From assembly GCA_012295275.1 (NCBI GenBank), contig CM022665.1, forward strand, positions 47,874,602 to 47,938,601: a stretch of 64,000 nucleotides of DNA, read 5' to 3'. Each line of letters starts with the position of its first letter. Position 1 is the first letter of the stretch. A model generated the notes under the pieces. That model saw only the letters and a list, made by a program, of their open reading frames with translations. It did not search any database and was not told the DNA's origin. The DNA comes from Chrysomallon squamiferum. Lineage: Eukaryota > Mollusca > Gastropoda > Neomphalida > Peltospiridae. The translations under genes were made by a program, and so were the position numbers. Below are positions 24,011 through 38,700 of the stretch, piece by piece.

Positions 24011-26139
24011 GCTCGTTTTTTTTTCAAACGCATTTTCTAAAGGTGCAGCACCTTTGGAAAATGTTGGAAACCATTTTGCCACACTCGCCCCGACGGCGCG
24101 CACCTTTTGCACACGTTGAAATATTTTTCCCGACAGGACGGAATAGTGCCACACGGATTTTCAACTTTTGAAAATCGAATTTTTTCAAGTTTCGTTGAAA
24201 ATGCTAGGGGTACCTTTTTCAAAGTGCAATAACTTTTTCTGTGCACGTGGGAAAAATCGGGCGCACATACCCAAAAGTGGGGCAAGGGTTGCCCTACACG
24301 GGTGAAAAGTGCCGCACGCCGCACCCAAGGGGAACAACTCGTTTCCGACACGTGCACAAAAAACGCACATGTTTTTGAAAATTTGCTCGTTTTTTTTTCA
24401 AACGCATTTTCTAAAGGTGCAGCACCTTTGGAAAATGTTGGAAACCATTTTGCCACACTCGCCCCGACGGCGCGCACCTTTTGCACACGTTGAAATATTT
24501 TTCCCGACAGGACGGAATAGTGCCACACGGATTTTCAACTTTTGAAAATCGAATTTTTTCAAGTTTCGTTGAAAATGCTAGGGGTACCTTTTTCAAAGTG
24601 CAATAACTTTTTCTGTGCACGTGGGAAAAATCTGGGGCACATACCCAAAAAAAAAAGGGGGTGCCCCACACGGGTGAAAAAAAGTGCCGCACGCCGCACC
24701 CAAGGGGAACAACTCGTTTCCGACACGTGCACAAAAAAACGCACATGTTTTTTTGAAAATTTGCTCGTTTTTTTTTTTTTTTTTCTAAAGGTGCAGCACC
24801 TTTGGAAAATGTTGGAAACCATTTTGCCACACTTTTTGCCACACTCGCCCCGACGGCGCGCACCTTTTGCACACGTTGAAATATTTTTCCCGACAGGACG
24901 GAATAGTGCCACACGGATTTTCAACTTTTGAAAATCGAATTTTTTCAAGTTTCGTTGAAAATGCTAGGGGTACCTTTTTCAAAGTGCAATAACTTTTTCT
25001 GTGCACGTGGGAAAAATCGGGCGCAATACCCAAAAGTGGGGCAAGGGTGCCCTACACGGGTGAAAAGTGCCGCACGCCGCACCCAAGGGGGGAACAACTC
25101 GTTTCCGACACGCACAAAAAAACATGTTTTTTTGAAAATTTGCTCGTTTTTTTTTTTTTCAAACGCATTTTCTAAAGGTGCAGCACCTTTGGAAAATGTT
25201 GGAAACCATTTTGCCACACTCGCCCCGACGGCGCGCACCTTTTGCACACGTTGAAATATTTTTCCCGACAGGACGGAATAGTGCCACACGGATTTTCAAC
25301 TTTTGAAAATCGAATTTTTTCATTTTTCGTTGAAAATGCTAGGGGTACCTTTTTCAAAGTGCAATAACTTTTTCTGTGCACGTGGGAAAAATCGGGCGCA
25401 CATACCCAAAAGTGGGGCAAGGGTTGCCCTACACGGGTGAAAAGTGCCGCACGCCGCACCCAAGGGGAACAACTCGTTTCCGACACGTGCACAAAAAACG
25501 CACATGTTTTTGAAAATTTGCTCGTTTTTTTTTCACGCATTTTCTAAAGGTGCAGCACCTTTGGAAAATGTTGGAAACCATTTTGCCACACTTTGCCCCG
25601 ACGGCGCGCACGCACCACCTTGCACACGTTGAAATATTTTTCCCGACAGGACGGAATAGTGCCACACGGATTTTCAACTTTTGAAAATCGAATTTTTTCA
25701 AGTTTCGTTGAAAATGCTAGGGGTACCTTTTTCAAAGTGCAATAACTTTTTCTGTGCACGTGGGAAAAATCGGGCGCACATACCCAAAAGTCGGGCGCAA
25801 CCCAAAGGGGGGTTGGTTGCCCACGGGTGGTGGTGCCGCACGCCGCACCCGCACCCAAGGGGAACAACTCGTTTCCGACACGTGCACAAAAAACGCACAT
25901 GTTTTTGAAAATTTGCTCGTTTTTTTTTCAAACGCATTTTCTAAAGGTGCAGCACCTTTGGAAAATGTTGGAAACCATTTTGCCACACTCGCCCCGACGG
26001 CGCGCACCTTTTGCACACGTTGAAATATTTTTCCCGACAGGACGGAATAGTGCCACACGGATTTTCAACTTTTGAAAATCGAATTTTTTCAAGTTTCGTT
26101 GAAAATGCTAGGGGTACCTTATTCAAAGTGCAATAACTT

Positions 26140-26345
26140 TTTCTGTGCACGAAAAATCGGGGGCAACTTTTCATACCCAAAAAAACGTGGGGCAAAATTT
26201 GCTCGGTTGCCCTAAAACGGGTGAAAAGTGCCGCACGCCGCAAAAAAAAGGGAACAACAACGTTTCCGACACGGCACAAAAAAAACATGTTTTTGAAAAT
26301 TTGCTCGTTTTTTTTCAAACGCATTTTTCAAAAAAACGCACATGC
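26140..26345. repeat. Damaged satellite monomer
   Basis: Between normal monomers, the words gggcaactttt, aaaatttgctcggttgcc and a second cacatgcagcattttc are inserted. They resemble other monomer parts copied out of place, and A runs are expanded. Confidence 0.65.
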
Positions 26346-27479
26346 AGCATTTTCTAAAGGTGCAGCACCTTTGGAAAATGTTGGAAACCATTTTGCCACA
26401 CTCGCCCCGACGGCGCGCACCTTTTGCACACGTTGAAATATTTTTCCCGACAGGACGGAATAGTGCCACACGGATTTTCAACTTTTGAAAATCGAATTTT
26501 TTCAAGTTTCGTTGAAAATGCTAGGGGTACCTTTTTCAAAGTGCAATAACTTTTTCTGTGCACGTGGGAAAAATCGGGCGCACATACCCAAAAGTGGGGC
26601 AAGGGTTGCCCTACACGGGTGAAAAGTGCCGCACGCCGCACCCAAGGGGAACAACTCGTTTCCGACACGTGCACAAAAAACGCACATGTTTTTGAAAATT
26701 TGCTCGTTTTTTTTTCAAACGCATTTTCTAAAGGTGCAGCACCTTTGGAAAATGTTGGAAACCATTTTGCCACACTCGCCCCGACGGCGCGCACCTTTTG
26801 CACACGTTGAAATATTTTTCCCGACAGGACGGAATAGTGCCACACGGATTTTCAACTTTTGAAAATCGAATTTTTCAAGTTTCGTTGAAAATGCTAGGGG
26901 TACCTTTTTCAAAGTGCAATAACTTTTTCTGTGCACGTGGGAAAAATCGGGCGCACATACCCAAAAGTGGGGCAAGGGTTGCCCTACACGGGTGAAAAGT
27001 GCCGCACGCCGCACCCAAGGGGAACAACTCGTTTCCGACACGTGCACAAAAAACGCACATGTTTTTGAAAATTTGCTCGTTTTTTTTTTCAAACGCATTT
27101 TCTAAAGGTGCAGCACCTTTGGAAAATGTTGGAAACCATTTTGCCACACTCGCCCCGACGGCGCGCACCTTTTGCACACGTTGAAATATTTTTCCCGACA
27201 GGACGGAATAGTGCCACACGGATTTTCAACTTTTGAAAATCGAATTTTTTCAAGTTTCGTTGAAAATGCTAGGGGTACCTTTTTCAAAGTGCAATAACTT
27301 TTTCTGTGCACGTGGGAAAAATCGGGCGCACATACCCAAAAAAAGGGGGTGGTTGCCCCCCTCACGGGTGAAAAGTGCCGCACGCCGCACCCAAGGGGAA
27401 CAACTCGTTTCCGACACGTGCACAAAAACGCACATGTTTTTTTTTTTTTTGCTCGTTTTTTTTTTTTTTTTTTTCTAAA

Positions 27480-29765
27480 GGTGCAGCACCTTTGGAAAAT
27501 GTTGGAAACCATTTTGCCACACTCGCCCCGACGGCGCGCACCTTTTGCACACGTTGAAATATTTTTCCCGACAGGACGGAATAGTGCCACACGGATTTTC
27601 AACTTTTGAAAATCGAATTTTTTCAAGTTTCGTTGAAAATGCTAGGGGTACCTTTTTCAAAGTGCAATAACTTTTTCTGAGCACGTGGGAAAAATCGGGC
27701 GCACATACCCAAAAGTGGGGCAAGGGTTGCCCGACACGGGTGAAAAGTGCCGCACGCCGCACCCAAGGGGAACAACTCGTTTCCGACACGTGCACAAAAA
27801 ACGCACATGTTTTTGAAAATTTGCTCGTTTTTTTTTTTGAAAACGCATTTTTTCAAACGCATTTGTGCAGCACCTTTGGAAAATGTTGGAAACCATTTTG
27901 CCACACTCGCCCCGACGGCGCGCACCTTTTGCACACGTTGAAATATTTTTCCCGACAGGACGGAATAGTGCCACACGGATTTTCAACTTTTGAAAATCGA
28001 ATTTTTTCAAGTTTCGTTGAAAATGCTAGGGGTACCTTTTTCAAAGTGCAATAACTTTTTCTGAGCACGTGGAAAAATCGGGCGCACATACCCAAAAGTG
28101 GGGCAAGGGTTGCCCCACACGGGTGAAAAGTGCCGCACGCCCCACCCAAGGGGAACAACTCGTTTCCGACACGTGCACAAAAACGCACATGTTTTTTTGA
28201 AAATTTGCTCGTTTTTTTTTTTTTCATTTTCAAAAGGTGCAGCACCTTTGGAAAATGTTGGAAACGTTTTGCCACACTTTTGCCGACGGCGCGCACCTTT
28301 TGCACACACGTCGAAATAAATTTTTCCCGACCAAACGGAATAGTGCCACACGGATTTTCAACGGATTTTCAACTTTTGAAAATCGAATTTTTTCAAGTTT
28401 CGTTGAAAATGCTAGGGGTACCTTTTTCAAAGTGCAATAACTTTTTCTGAGCACGTGGGAAAAATCGGGCGCACATACCCAAAAGTGGGGCAAGGGTTGC
28501 CCGACACGGGTGAAAAGTGCCGCACGCCCCACCCAAGGGGAACAACTCGTTTCCGACACGTGCACAAAAAACGCACATGTTTTTGAAAATTTGCTCGTTT
28601 TTTTTTTTTTTTTTTCAAAAGGTGCAGCACCTTTGGAAAATGTTGGAAACCATTTTGCCACACTTTGCCCCGACGGCGCGCACCTTTTGCACACGTTGAA
28701 ATATTTTTCCCGACCAAACGGAATAGGAAACGGAACACGGATTTTCAACTTTTTGAAAATCGAATTTTTTTTTCAAGTTTCGTTGAAAATGCTAGGGGTA
28801 CTTTTTCAAAGTGCAATAACTTTTTCGAGCACGTGGAAAAATCGGGCGCACATACCCAAAAGTGGGGGGGGCAGGGTTGCCCGACACGGGTGGGTCAAAA
28901 GTGCCGCACGCCCCACCCAAGGGGAACAACTCGTTTCCGACACGTGCACAAAAAAACGCACATGTTTTTTTTTGAATTTGCTCGTTTTTTTTTTGCGCAC
29001 GCATTTTCAAAAAAGCACCTTTGGTAAATGTTGGAAACGTTTTTGCCACACTTCGCCCCGACGGCGCGCACGTTTTGCACACGTCGAAATATTTTTCCCG
29101 ACCAAACGGAATAGTGCCACACGGATTTTCAACTTTTGAAAATCGAATTTTTTCAAGTTTCGTTGAAAATGCTAGGGGTACCTTTTTCAAAGTGCAATAA
29201 CTTTTTCCGAGCACGTGGGAAAAATCGGGCGCACATACCCAAAAGTGGGGCAAGGGTTGCCCGACACGGGTCAAAAGTGCCGCACGCCACGCCCCACCCA
29301 AGGGGAACAACTCGTTTCCGACACGTGCACAAAAAACGCACATGTTTTTTTGAAAATTTGCTCGATTTTTTTTTTCAAACGCATTTTCAAAAGGTGCAGC
29401 ACCTTTGGTAAATGTTGGAAACGTTTTTGCCACACTCGCCCCGACGGCGCGCACGTTTTGCACACGTCGAAATATTTTTCCCGACCAAACGGAATAGTGC
29501 CACACGGATTTTCAACTTTTGAAAATCGAATTTTTTCAAGTTTCGTTGAAAATGCTAGGGGTACCTTTTTTCAAGTGCAATAACTTTTTCCGAGCACGGG
29601 AAAAATCGGGCGCACATACCCAAAAGTGGGGCAAGGGTTGCCCGACACGGGTCAAAAGTGCCGCACGCCCCACCCAAGGGGAACAACTCGTTTCCGACAC
29701 GTGCACAAAAAACGCACATGTTTTTGAAAATTTGCTCGATTTTTTTTTTAAACGCATTTTCAAAA
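27480..29765. repeat. Transition zone between satellite subfamilies
   Basis: About six hybrid monomers combine A and B diagnostic bases. The ctgtgcacg of A becomes ctgagcacg (27,677, 28,061, 28,447), then cgagcacg (28,826), then ccgagcacg (29,207 on). The cgccgcaccc of A becomes cgccccaccc from about 28,140. gaccaaacgg first appears at about 28,330, and ggtaaatg only from about 29,017. gctcgattt appears from about 29,361. Confidence 0.9.
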
Positions 29766-32700
29766 GGTGCAGCACCTTTGGTAAATGTTGGAAACGTTTT
29801 TGCCACACTCGCCCCGACGGCGCGCACGTTTTGCACACGTCGAAATATTTTTCCCGACCAAACGGAACAGTGCCACACGGATTTTCAACACGGATTTTCA
29901 ACTTTGAAAATCGAATTTTTTCAGTTTCGTTGAAAAAAATGCTAGGGGTACCTTTTTCAAAGTGCAATAACTTTTTCCGAGCACGTGGGAAAAATCGGGC
30001 GCACATACCCAAAAAAGTAAGGGGGTTGCCCGACACGGGTCAAAAGTGCCGCACGCCCCACCCAAGGGGAACAACTCGTTTCCGACACGTGCACAAAAAA
30101 ACGCACATGTTTTTGAAAATTTGCTCGATTTTTTTTTCAAACGCATTTTCAAAAGGGGCAGCACCTTTGGTAAATGTTGGAAACGTTTTTGCCACACTCG
30201 CCCCGACGGCGCGCACGTTTTGCACACGTCGAAATATTTTTCCCGACCAAACGGAACAGTGCCACACGGATTTTCAACTTTTGAAAATCGAATTTTTCAA
30301 GTTTCGTTGAAAATGCTAGGGGTACCTTTTTCAAAGTGCAATAACTTTTTTTCGAGCACGTGGGAAAAATCGGGCGCACATACCCAAAAGTGGGGCAAGG
30401 GTTGCCCGACACGGGTCAAAAGTGCCGCACGCCCCACCCAAGGGGAACAACTCGTTTCCGACACGTGCACAAAAAACGCACATGTTTTTGAAAATTTGCT
30501 CGTTTTTTTTTCAAACGCATTTTCAAAAGGTGCAGCACCTTTGGTAAATGTTGGAAACGTTTTTGCCACACACCGCCCCGACGGCGCGCGCACGTTTTGC
30601 ACACGTCGAAATATTTTTCCCGACCAAACGGAATAGTGCCACACGGATTTTCAACTTTTGAAAATCGAATTTTTTCAAGTTTCGTTGAAAATGCTAGGGG
30701 TACCTTTTTCAAAGTGCAATAACTTTTTCCGAGCACGTGGGAAAAATCGGGCGCACATACCCAAAAGTGGGGCAAGGGTTGCCCGACACGGGTCAAAAGT
30801 GCCGCACGCCCCACCCAAGGGGAACAACTCGTTTCCGACACGTGCACAAAAAACGCACATGTTTTTGAAAATTTGCTCGATTTTTTTTCAAACGCATTTT
30901 CAAAAGGTGCAGCACCTTTGGTAAATGTTGGAAACGTTTTTGCCACACTCGCCCCGACGGCGCGCACGTTTTGCACACGTCGAAATATTTTTCCCGACCA
31001 AACGGAACAGTGCCACACGGATTTTCAACTTTTGAAAATCGAATTTTTTCAAGTTTCGTTGAAAATGCTAGGGGTACCTTTTTCAAAGTGCAATAACTTT
31101 TTCCGAGCACGTGGGAAAAATCGGGCGCACATACCCAAAAGTGGGGCAAGGGTTGCCCGACACGGGTCAAAAGTGCCGCACGCCCCACCCAAGGGGAACA
31201 ACTCGTTTCCGACACGTGCACAAAAAAAACACATGTTTTTTAGAAATTTGCTCGATTTTTTTTTTCAAACGCATTTTCAAAAGGTGCAACACCTTTGGTA
31301 AATGTTGGAAACGTTTTTGCCACACTCGCCCCGACGGCGCGCACGTTTTGCACACGTCGAAATATTTTTCCCGACCAAACGGAACAGTGCCACACGGATT
31401 TTCAACTTTTGAAAATCGAATTTTTTCAAGTTTCGTTGAAAATGCTAGGGGTACCTTTTTCAAAGTGCAATAACTTTTTCCGAGCACGTGGGAAAAATCG
31501 GGCGCACATACCCAAAAAGTGGGGGGGTTGGGTTGCCCGACACGGGTCAAAAGTGCCGCACGCCCCACCCAAGGGGAACAACTCGTTTCCGACACGTGCA
31601 CAAAAAACGCACATGTTTTTGAAAATTTGCTCGATTTTTTTTCAAACGCATTTTCAAAAGGTGCAGCACCTTTGGTAAATGTTGGAAACGTTTTTGCCAC
31701 ACTCGCCCCGACGGCGCGCACGTTTTGCACACGTCGAAATATTTTTCCCGACCAAACGGAACAGTGCCACACGGATTTTCAACTTTTGAAAATCGAATTT
31801 TTTCAAGTTTCGTTGAAAATGCTAGGGGTACCTTTTTTTTTTTGCAATAACTTTTTCCGAGCACGTGGGAAAAATCGGGCGCACATACCCAAAAGTGGGG
31901 CAAGGGTTGCCCGACACGGGTCAAAAGTGCCGCACGCCCCACCCAAGGGGAACAACTCGTTTCCGACACGTGCACAAAAAACGCACATGTTTTTGAAAAT
32001 TTGCTCGATTTTTTTTTCAAACGCATTTTCAAAAGGTGCAGCACCTTTGGTAAATGTTGGAAACGTTTTTGCCACACTCGCCCCGACGGCGCGCGCGTTT
32101 TTGCACGTCGAAATATTTTTCCCGACCAAACGGAACAGTGCCACACGGATTTTCAACTTTGAAAATCGAATTTTTTCAAGTTTCGTTGAAAATGCTAGGG
32201 GTACCTTTTTCAAAGTGCAATAACTTTTTCCGAGCACGTGGAAAAATCGGGCGCACATACCCAAAAGTGGGGCAAGGGTTGCCCGACACGGGTCAAAAAA
32301 ATCCGCACGCCCCACCCAAGGGGAACAACTCGTTTCCGACACGTGCACAAAAAACGCACATGTTTTTGAAAATTTGCTCGATTTTTTTTTCGCAAACGCA
32401 TTTTCAAAAGGTGCAGCACCTTTGGTAAATGTTGGAAACGTTTTTGCCACACTCGCCCCGACGGCGCGCACGTTTTGCACACGTCGAAATATTTTTCCCG
32501 ACCAAACGGAACAGTGCCACACGGATTTTCAACTTTTGAAAATCGAATTTTTCAAGTTTCGTTGAAAAATGCTAGGGGTACCTTTTTCAAAATAACTTTT
32601 TTTCCGAGCACGTGGGAAAAAATCGGGCGCACATACCCAAAAGTAAGGGGCAAGGGCCCGACACGGGTCAAAAGTGCCGCACGCCCCACCCAAGGGGAAC

Positions 32701-35700
32701 AACTCGTTTCCGACACGTGCACAAAAAACGCACATGTTTTTTTGAAATTTGCTCGATTTTTTTGAAAAACGCATTTTTTTTCAAAGGTGCAGCAGCACCT
32801 TTGGTAAATGTTGGAAACGTTTTTGCCACACTCGCCCCCCCGACGGCGCGCACGTTTTGCACACGTCGAAATATTTTTCCCGACCAAACGGAACAGTGCC
32901 ACACGGATTTTCAACTTTTGAAAATCGAATTTTTTCAAGTTTCGTTGAAAATGCTAGGGGTACCTTTTTTCAAAGTGCAATAACTTTTTTTCGAGCACGG
33001 GAAAAAATCGGGCGCACATACCCAAAAGTAAGGGCAAGGGTTGCCCGACACGGGTCAAAAGTGCCGCACGCCCCACCCAAGGGGAACAACTCGTTTCCGA
33101 CACGTGCACAAAAAACGCACATGTTTTTGAAAATTTGCTCGTTTTTTTTTCAAACGCATTTTCAAAAGGTGCAGCACCTTTGGTAAATGTTGGAAACGTT
33201 TTTGCCACACTCGCCCCGACGGCGCGCACGTTTTGCACACGTCGAAATATTTTTCCCGACCAAACGGAACAGTGCCACACGGATTTTCAACTTTTGAAAA
33301 TCGAATTTTTTCAAGTTTCGTTGAAAATGCTAGGGGTACCTTTTTCAAAGTGCAATAACTTTTTCCGAGCACGTGGGAAAAATCGGGCGCACATACCCAA
33401 AAGTGGGGGGGGGGGGGTTGCCCGACACGGGTCAAAAGTGCCGCACGCCCCACCCAAAGGGGAACAACTCGTTTCCGACACGTGCACAAAAAAAAACACA
33501 TGTTTTGAAAATTTGCTCGATTTTTTTTTCAAACGCATTTTCAAAAGGTGCAGCACCTTTGGTAAATGTTGGAAACGTTTTTGCCAAACTTTTTTTGACG
33601 GCGCGCACGTTTTGCACACGTCGAAATATTTTTCCCGACCAAACGGAACAGTGCCACACGGATTTTCAACTTTTGAAAATCGAATTTTTTCAAGTTTCGT
33701 TGAAAATGCTAGGGGTACCTTTTTCAAAGTGCAATAACTTTTTCCGAGCACGTGGAAAAATCGGGCGCACATACCCAAAAAGTAAGGGGGTTGCCCGACA
33801 CGGGTCAAAAAAAGTGCCGCACGCCCCACCTAAGGGGAACAACTCGTTTCCGACACGCACACAAAAACGCACATGCACATTTTTTGAAAATTTGCTCGAT
33901 TTTTTTCAAACGCATTTTCAAAAGGTGCAGCACCTTTGGTAAATGTTGGAAACGTTTTTGCCATTAACTCGCCCCGACGGCGCGCACGTTTTGCACACGT
34001 CGAAATATTTTTCCCGACCAAACGGAACAGTGCCACACGGATTTTCAACTTTTGAAAATCGAATTTTTTTCAAGTTTCGTTGAAAAAATGCTAGGGGTAC
34101 CTTTTTTCAAAGTGCAATAACTTTTTCCGAGCACGTGGAAAAATCGGGCGCACATACCCAAAAGTGGGGCAAGGGTTGCCCGACACGGGTCAAAAGTGCC
34201 GCACGCCCCACCCAAGGGGAACAACTCGTTTCCGACACGTGCACAAAAAACGCACATGTTTTTGAAAATTTGCTCGATTTTTTTTCAAACGCATTTTCAA
34301 AAGGTGCAGCACCTTTGGTAAATGTTGGAAACGTTTTTTTGCCACACTTTTTTTTTTTTCAAAACGCGCACGTTTTGCACACGTCGAAATATTTTTTCCC
34401 GACAAAACCGGAGAAGTGCCACACGGATTTTCAACTTTTGAAAATCGAATTTTTTCAAGTTTCGTTGAAAATGCTAGGGGTACCTTTTTCAAAGTGCAAT
34501 AACTTTTTCCGAGCACGTGGGAAAAATCGGGCGCACATACCCAAAAGTGGGGCAAGGGGGTGCCCGACACGGGTCAAAAGTGCCGCACGCCCCACCCAAG
34601 GGGAACAACTCGTTTCCGACACGTGCACAAAAAACGCACACATGTTTTTGAAAATTTGCTCGATTTTTTTTTTCACGCATTTTCAAAAGGTGCAGCACCT
34701 TTGGTAAATGTTGGAAACGTTTTTGCCACACTTGCCCCGACGGCGCGCACGTTTTGCACGTCGAAATATTTTTCCCGACCAAACGGAACAGTGCCACACG
34801 GATTTTCAACTTTTGAAAATCGAATTTTTTCAAGTTTCGTTGAAAATGCTAGGGGTACCTTTTTCAAAGTGCAATAACTTTTTCCGAGCACGTGGGAAAA
34901 TCGGGCGCACATACCCCCAAAAGTAAGGGGCAAGGCCCGACACGGGTCAAAAAAGTGCCGCACGCCCCACCCAAGGGGAACAACTCGTTTCCGACACGTG
35001 CACAAAAACGCACATGTTTTTGAAAATTTGCTCGATTTTTTTTTTTTTTTCAAAAGGTGCAGCACCTTTGGTAAATGTTGGAAACGTTTTTGCCACACTT
35101 CGCCCCGACGGCGCGCACGTTTTGCACACGTCGAAATATTTTTCCCGACCAAACGGAACAGTGTCGAAATATTTTTCACCAAACGGATTTTCAACTTTTC
35201 AAATTTGAAAATTTTTTTTTCAAGTTTCGTTGAAAAAAATGCTAGGGGTACCTTTTTCAAAGTGCAATAACTTTTTCCGAGCACGTGGGAAAAATCGGGC
35301 GCACATACCCAAAAGTAAAAAGGGTTGGGTTGCCGACACGGGTCAAAAGTGCCGCACGCCCCACCCAAGGGGAACAACTCGTTTCCGACACGTGCACAAA
35401 AAACGCACATGTTTTTGAAAATTTGCTCGATTTTTTTTCAAACGCATTTTCAAAAGGTGCAGCACCTTTGGTAAATGTTGGAAACGTTTTTGCCACACTC
35501 GCCCCGACGGCGCGCACGTTTTGCGTTTTGTCGAAATATTTTTTTCCCGACCAAACGGAACAGTGCCACACGGATTTTCAACTTTTGAAAATCGAATTTT
35601 TTTTTTTTCGTTGAAAAATGCTAGGGGTACCTTTTTCAAAGTGCAATAACTTTTTCCGAGCACGTGGGAAAAATCGGGCGCACATACCCAAAAAAAAAAG

Positions 35701-38700
35701 GGGGTTGCCCGACACGGGTCAAAAGTGCCGCACGCCCCACCCAAGGGGAACAACTCGTTTCCGACACGTGCACAAAAAAACGCACATGTTTTTGAAAATT
35801 TGCTCGATTTTTTTTTTTTTTCGCATTTCAAAAGGTGCAGCACCTTTGGTAAATGTTGGAAACGTTTTTGCCACACTTTTTTGACGGCGCGCACGTTTTG
35901 CACACGTCGAAATATTTTTCCCGACCAAACGGAACGAGTGGAACAGTGCACACGGATTTTCAACTTTTGAAAATCGAATTTTTTCAAGTTTCGTTGAAAA
36001 TGCTAGGGGTACCTTTTTCAAAGTGCAATAACTTTTTCCGAGCACGTGGGAAAAATCATCGCACATACCCAAAAGTAAGCAAGGGTTGCCCGACACGGGT
36101 CAAAAGTGCCGCACGCCCCACCCCAAGGGGAACAACAACTCGTTTCCGACACGTGCACAAAAACGCACATGTTTTTTTGAAATTTGCTCGATTTTTTTTT
36201 TTTTCAACGCATTTTCAAAAGGTGCAGCACCTTTGGTAAATGTTGGAAACGTTTTTGCCACACTTTGCCCCGACGGCGCGCACGTTTTTTGCACACGTCG
36301 AAATATTTTTCCCGACCAAACGGAACAGTGCCACACGGATTTTTCAACTTTTTGAAAATCGAATTTTTTCAAGTTTCGTTGAAAATGCTAGGGGTAAAAT
36401 CGAATTTTTCAAAGTGCAATAACTTTTTTTCGAGCAATAACGTTTTCCGAGCAATCGGGCGCACATACCCCAAAAAGGGCAAGGGTTGCCCGACACGGGT
36501 CAAAAGTGCCGCACGCCCCACCCAAGGGGAACAACTCGTTTCCGACACGTGCACAAAAAAACGCACATGTTTTTGAAAATTTGCTCGATTTTTTTTTTTT
36601 TTTTTTCAAAAGGTGCAGCACCTTTGGTAAATGTTGGAAACGTTTTTGCCAACTTTTTTTTGACGGCGCGCACGTTTTGCACACGTCGTCGAAATATTTT
36701 TTTCGACCAAACGGAAAACGGAGTGCCACACGGATTTTCAACTTTTGAAAATCGAATTTTTTCAAGTTTCGTTGAAAATGCTAGGGGTACCTTTTTCAAA
36801 GTGCAATAACTTTTTCCGAGCACGTGGGAAAAATCGGGCGCACATACCCAAAAGTGGGGCAAGGGTTGCCCGACACGGGTCAAAAGTGCCGCACGCCCCA
36901 CCCCCCAAGGGGAACAACTCGTTTCCGACACGTGCACAAAAAAAAACACATGTTTTTGAAAATTTGCTCGATTTTTTTTTTTTTCAACGCATTTTCAAAA
37001 GGTGCAGCACCTTTGGTAAATGTTGGAAACGTTTTTGCCACACTCGCCCCGACGGCGCGCACGTTTTGCACACGTCGAAATATTTTTCCCGACCAAACGG
37101 AACAGTGCCACACGGATTTTCAACTTTTGAAAATCGAATTTTTTCAAGTTTCGTTGAAAATGCTAGGGGTACCTTTTTCAAAGTGCAATAACTTTTTCCG
37201 AGCACGTGGGAAAAATCGGGCGCACATACCCAAAAGTGGGGCAAGGGTTGCCCGACACGGGTCAAAAGTGCCGCACGCCCCACCCAAGGGGAACAACTCG
37301 TTTCCGACACGTGCACAAAAAACGCACATGTTTTTGAAAATTTGCTCGATTTTTTTCAAACGCATTTTCAAAAGGTGCAGCACCTTTGGTAAATGTTGGA
37401 AACGTTTTTGCCACACTCGCCCCGACGGCGCGCACGTTTTGCACACGTCGAAATATTTTTCCCGACCAAACGGAACAGTGCCACACGGATTTTCAACTGA
37501 ACAGTTTTTCAACTTTGAAAATCGAATTTTTTTCAAGTTTCGTTGAAAATAATAGGGGTACCTTTTTCAAAGTGCAATAACTTTTTCCGAGCACGTGGAA
37601 AAAATCGGGCGCACATACCCAAAAAAGTGGGGCAAGGGTTGCCCCACACGGGTCAAAAGTGCCGCACGCCCCACCCAAGGGGAACAACTCGTTTCCGACA
37701 CGTGCACAAAAAAACACATGTTTTTTTGAAAATTTGCTCGATTTTTTTTTTTCAAACGCATTTTCAAAAGGTGCAGCACCTTTGGTAAATGTTGGAAACG
37801 TTTTTGCCACACTCGCCCCGACGGCGCGCACGTTTTGCACACGTCGAAATATTTTTCCCGACCAAACGGAACAGTGCCACACGGATTTTCAACTTTTGAA
37901 AATCGAATTTTTTCAAGTTTCGTTGAAAATGCTAGGGGTACCTTTTTCAAAGTGCAATAACTTTTTCCGAGCACGTGGGAAAAATCGGGCGCACATACCC
38001 AAAAGTAAGGGGGTTGCCCGACACGGGTCAAAAGTGCCGCACGCCCCACCCAAGGGGAACAACTCGTTTCCGACACGTGCACAAAAAACGCACATGTTTT
38101 TGAAAATTTGCTCGATTTTTTTTCAAACGCATTTTCAAAAGGTGCAGCACCTTTGGTAAATGTTGGAAACGTTTTTGCCACACTCGCCCCGACGGCGCGC
38201 ACGTTTTGCACACGTCGAAATATTTTTCCCGACCAAACGGAACAGTGCCACACGGATTTTCAACTTTTGAAAATCGAATTTTTTCAAGTTTCGTTGAAAA
38301 TGCTAGGGGTACCTTTTTCAAAGTGCAATAACTTTTTCCGAGCACGTGGGAAAAATCGGGCGCACATACCCAAAAGTGGGGCAAGGGTTGCCCGACACGG
38401 GTCAAAAGTGCCGCACGCCCCACCCAAGGGGAACAACTCGTTTCCGACACGTGCACAAAAAACGCACATGTTTTTGAAAATTTGCTCGATTTTTTTTTTC
38501 AACGCATTTTCAAAAGGTGCAGCACCTTTGGTAAATGTTGGAAACGTTTTTGCCACACACAAAAGGTGCAGCACCTTTTTGGTAAATATTTTTCCCGAAA
38601 ACGGAACAGTTTTTTTCAACTTTGAAAATCGAATTTTTTCAAGTTTCGTTGAAAATGCTGCCCGACGGCGCGCAATAACTTTTTCCGAGCACGTGGAAAA

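Larger units (their letters stand above)
15463..27479. repeat. Satellite subfamily A
   Basis: Diagnostic words: tttggaaaatgttggaaacc, cacgttgaaata, cccgacaggacgg, cggaatagtgcc, ctgtgcacgtgg, cctacacgggtgaaaag, cacgccgcaccc and gctcgtttt. Within A a second polymorphism (ggtaccttattc versus ggtacctttttc) is interspersed without clear periodicity. Confidence 0.9.
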
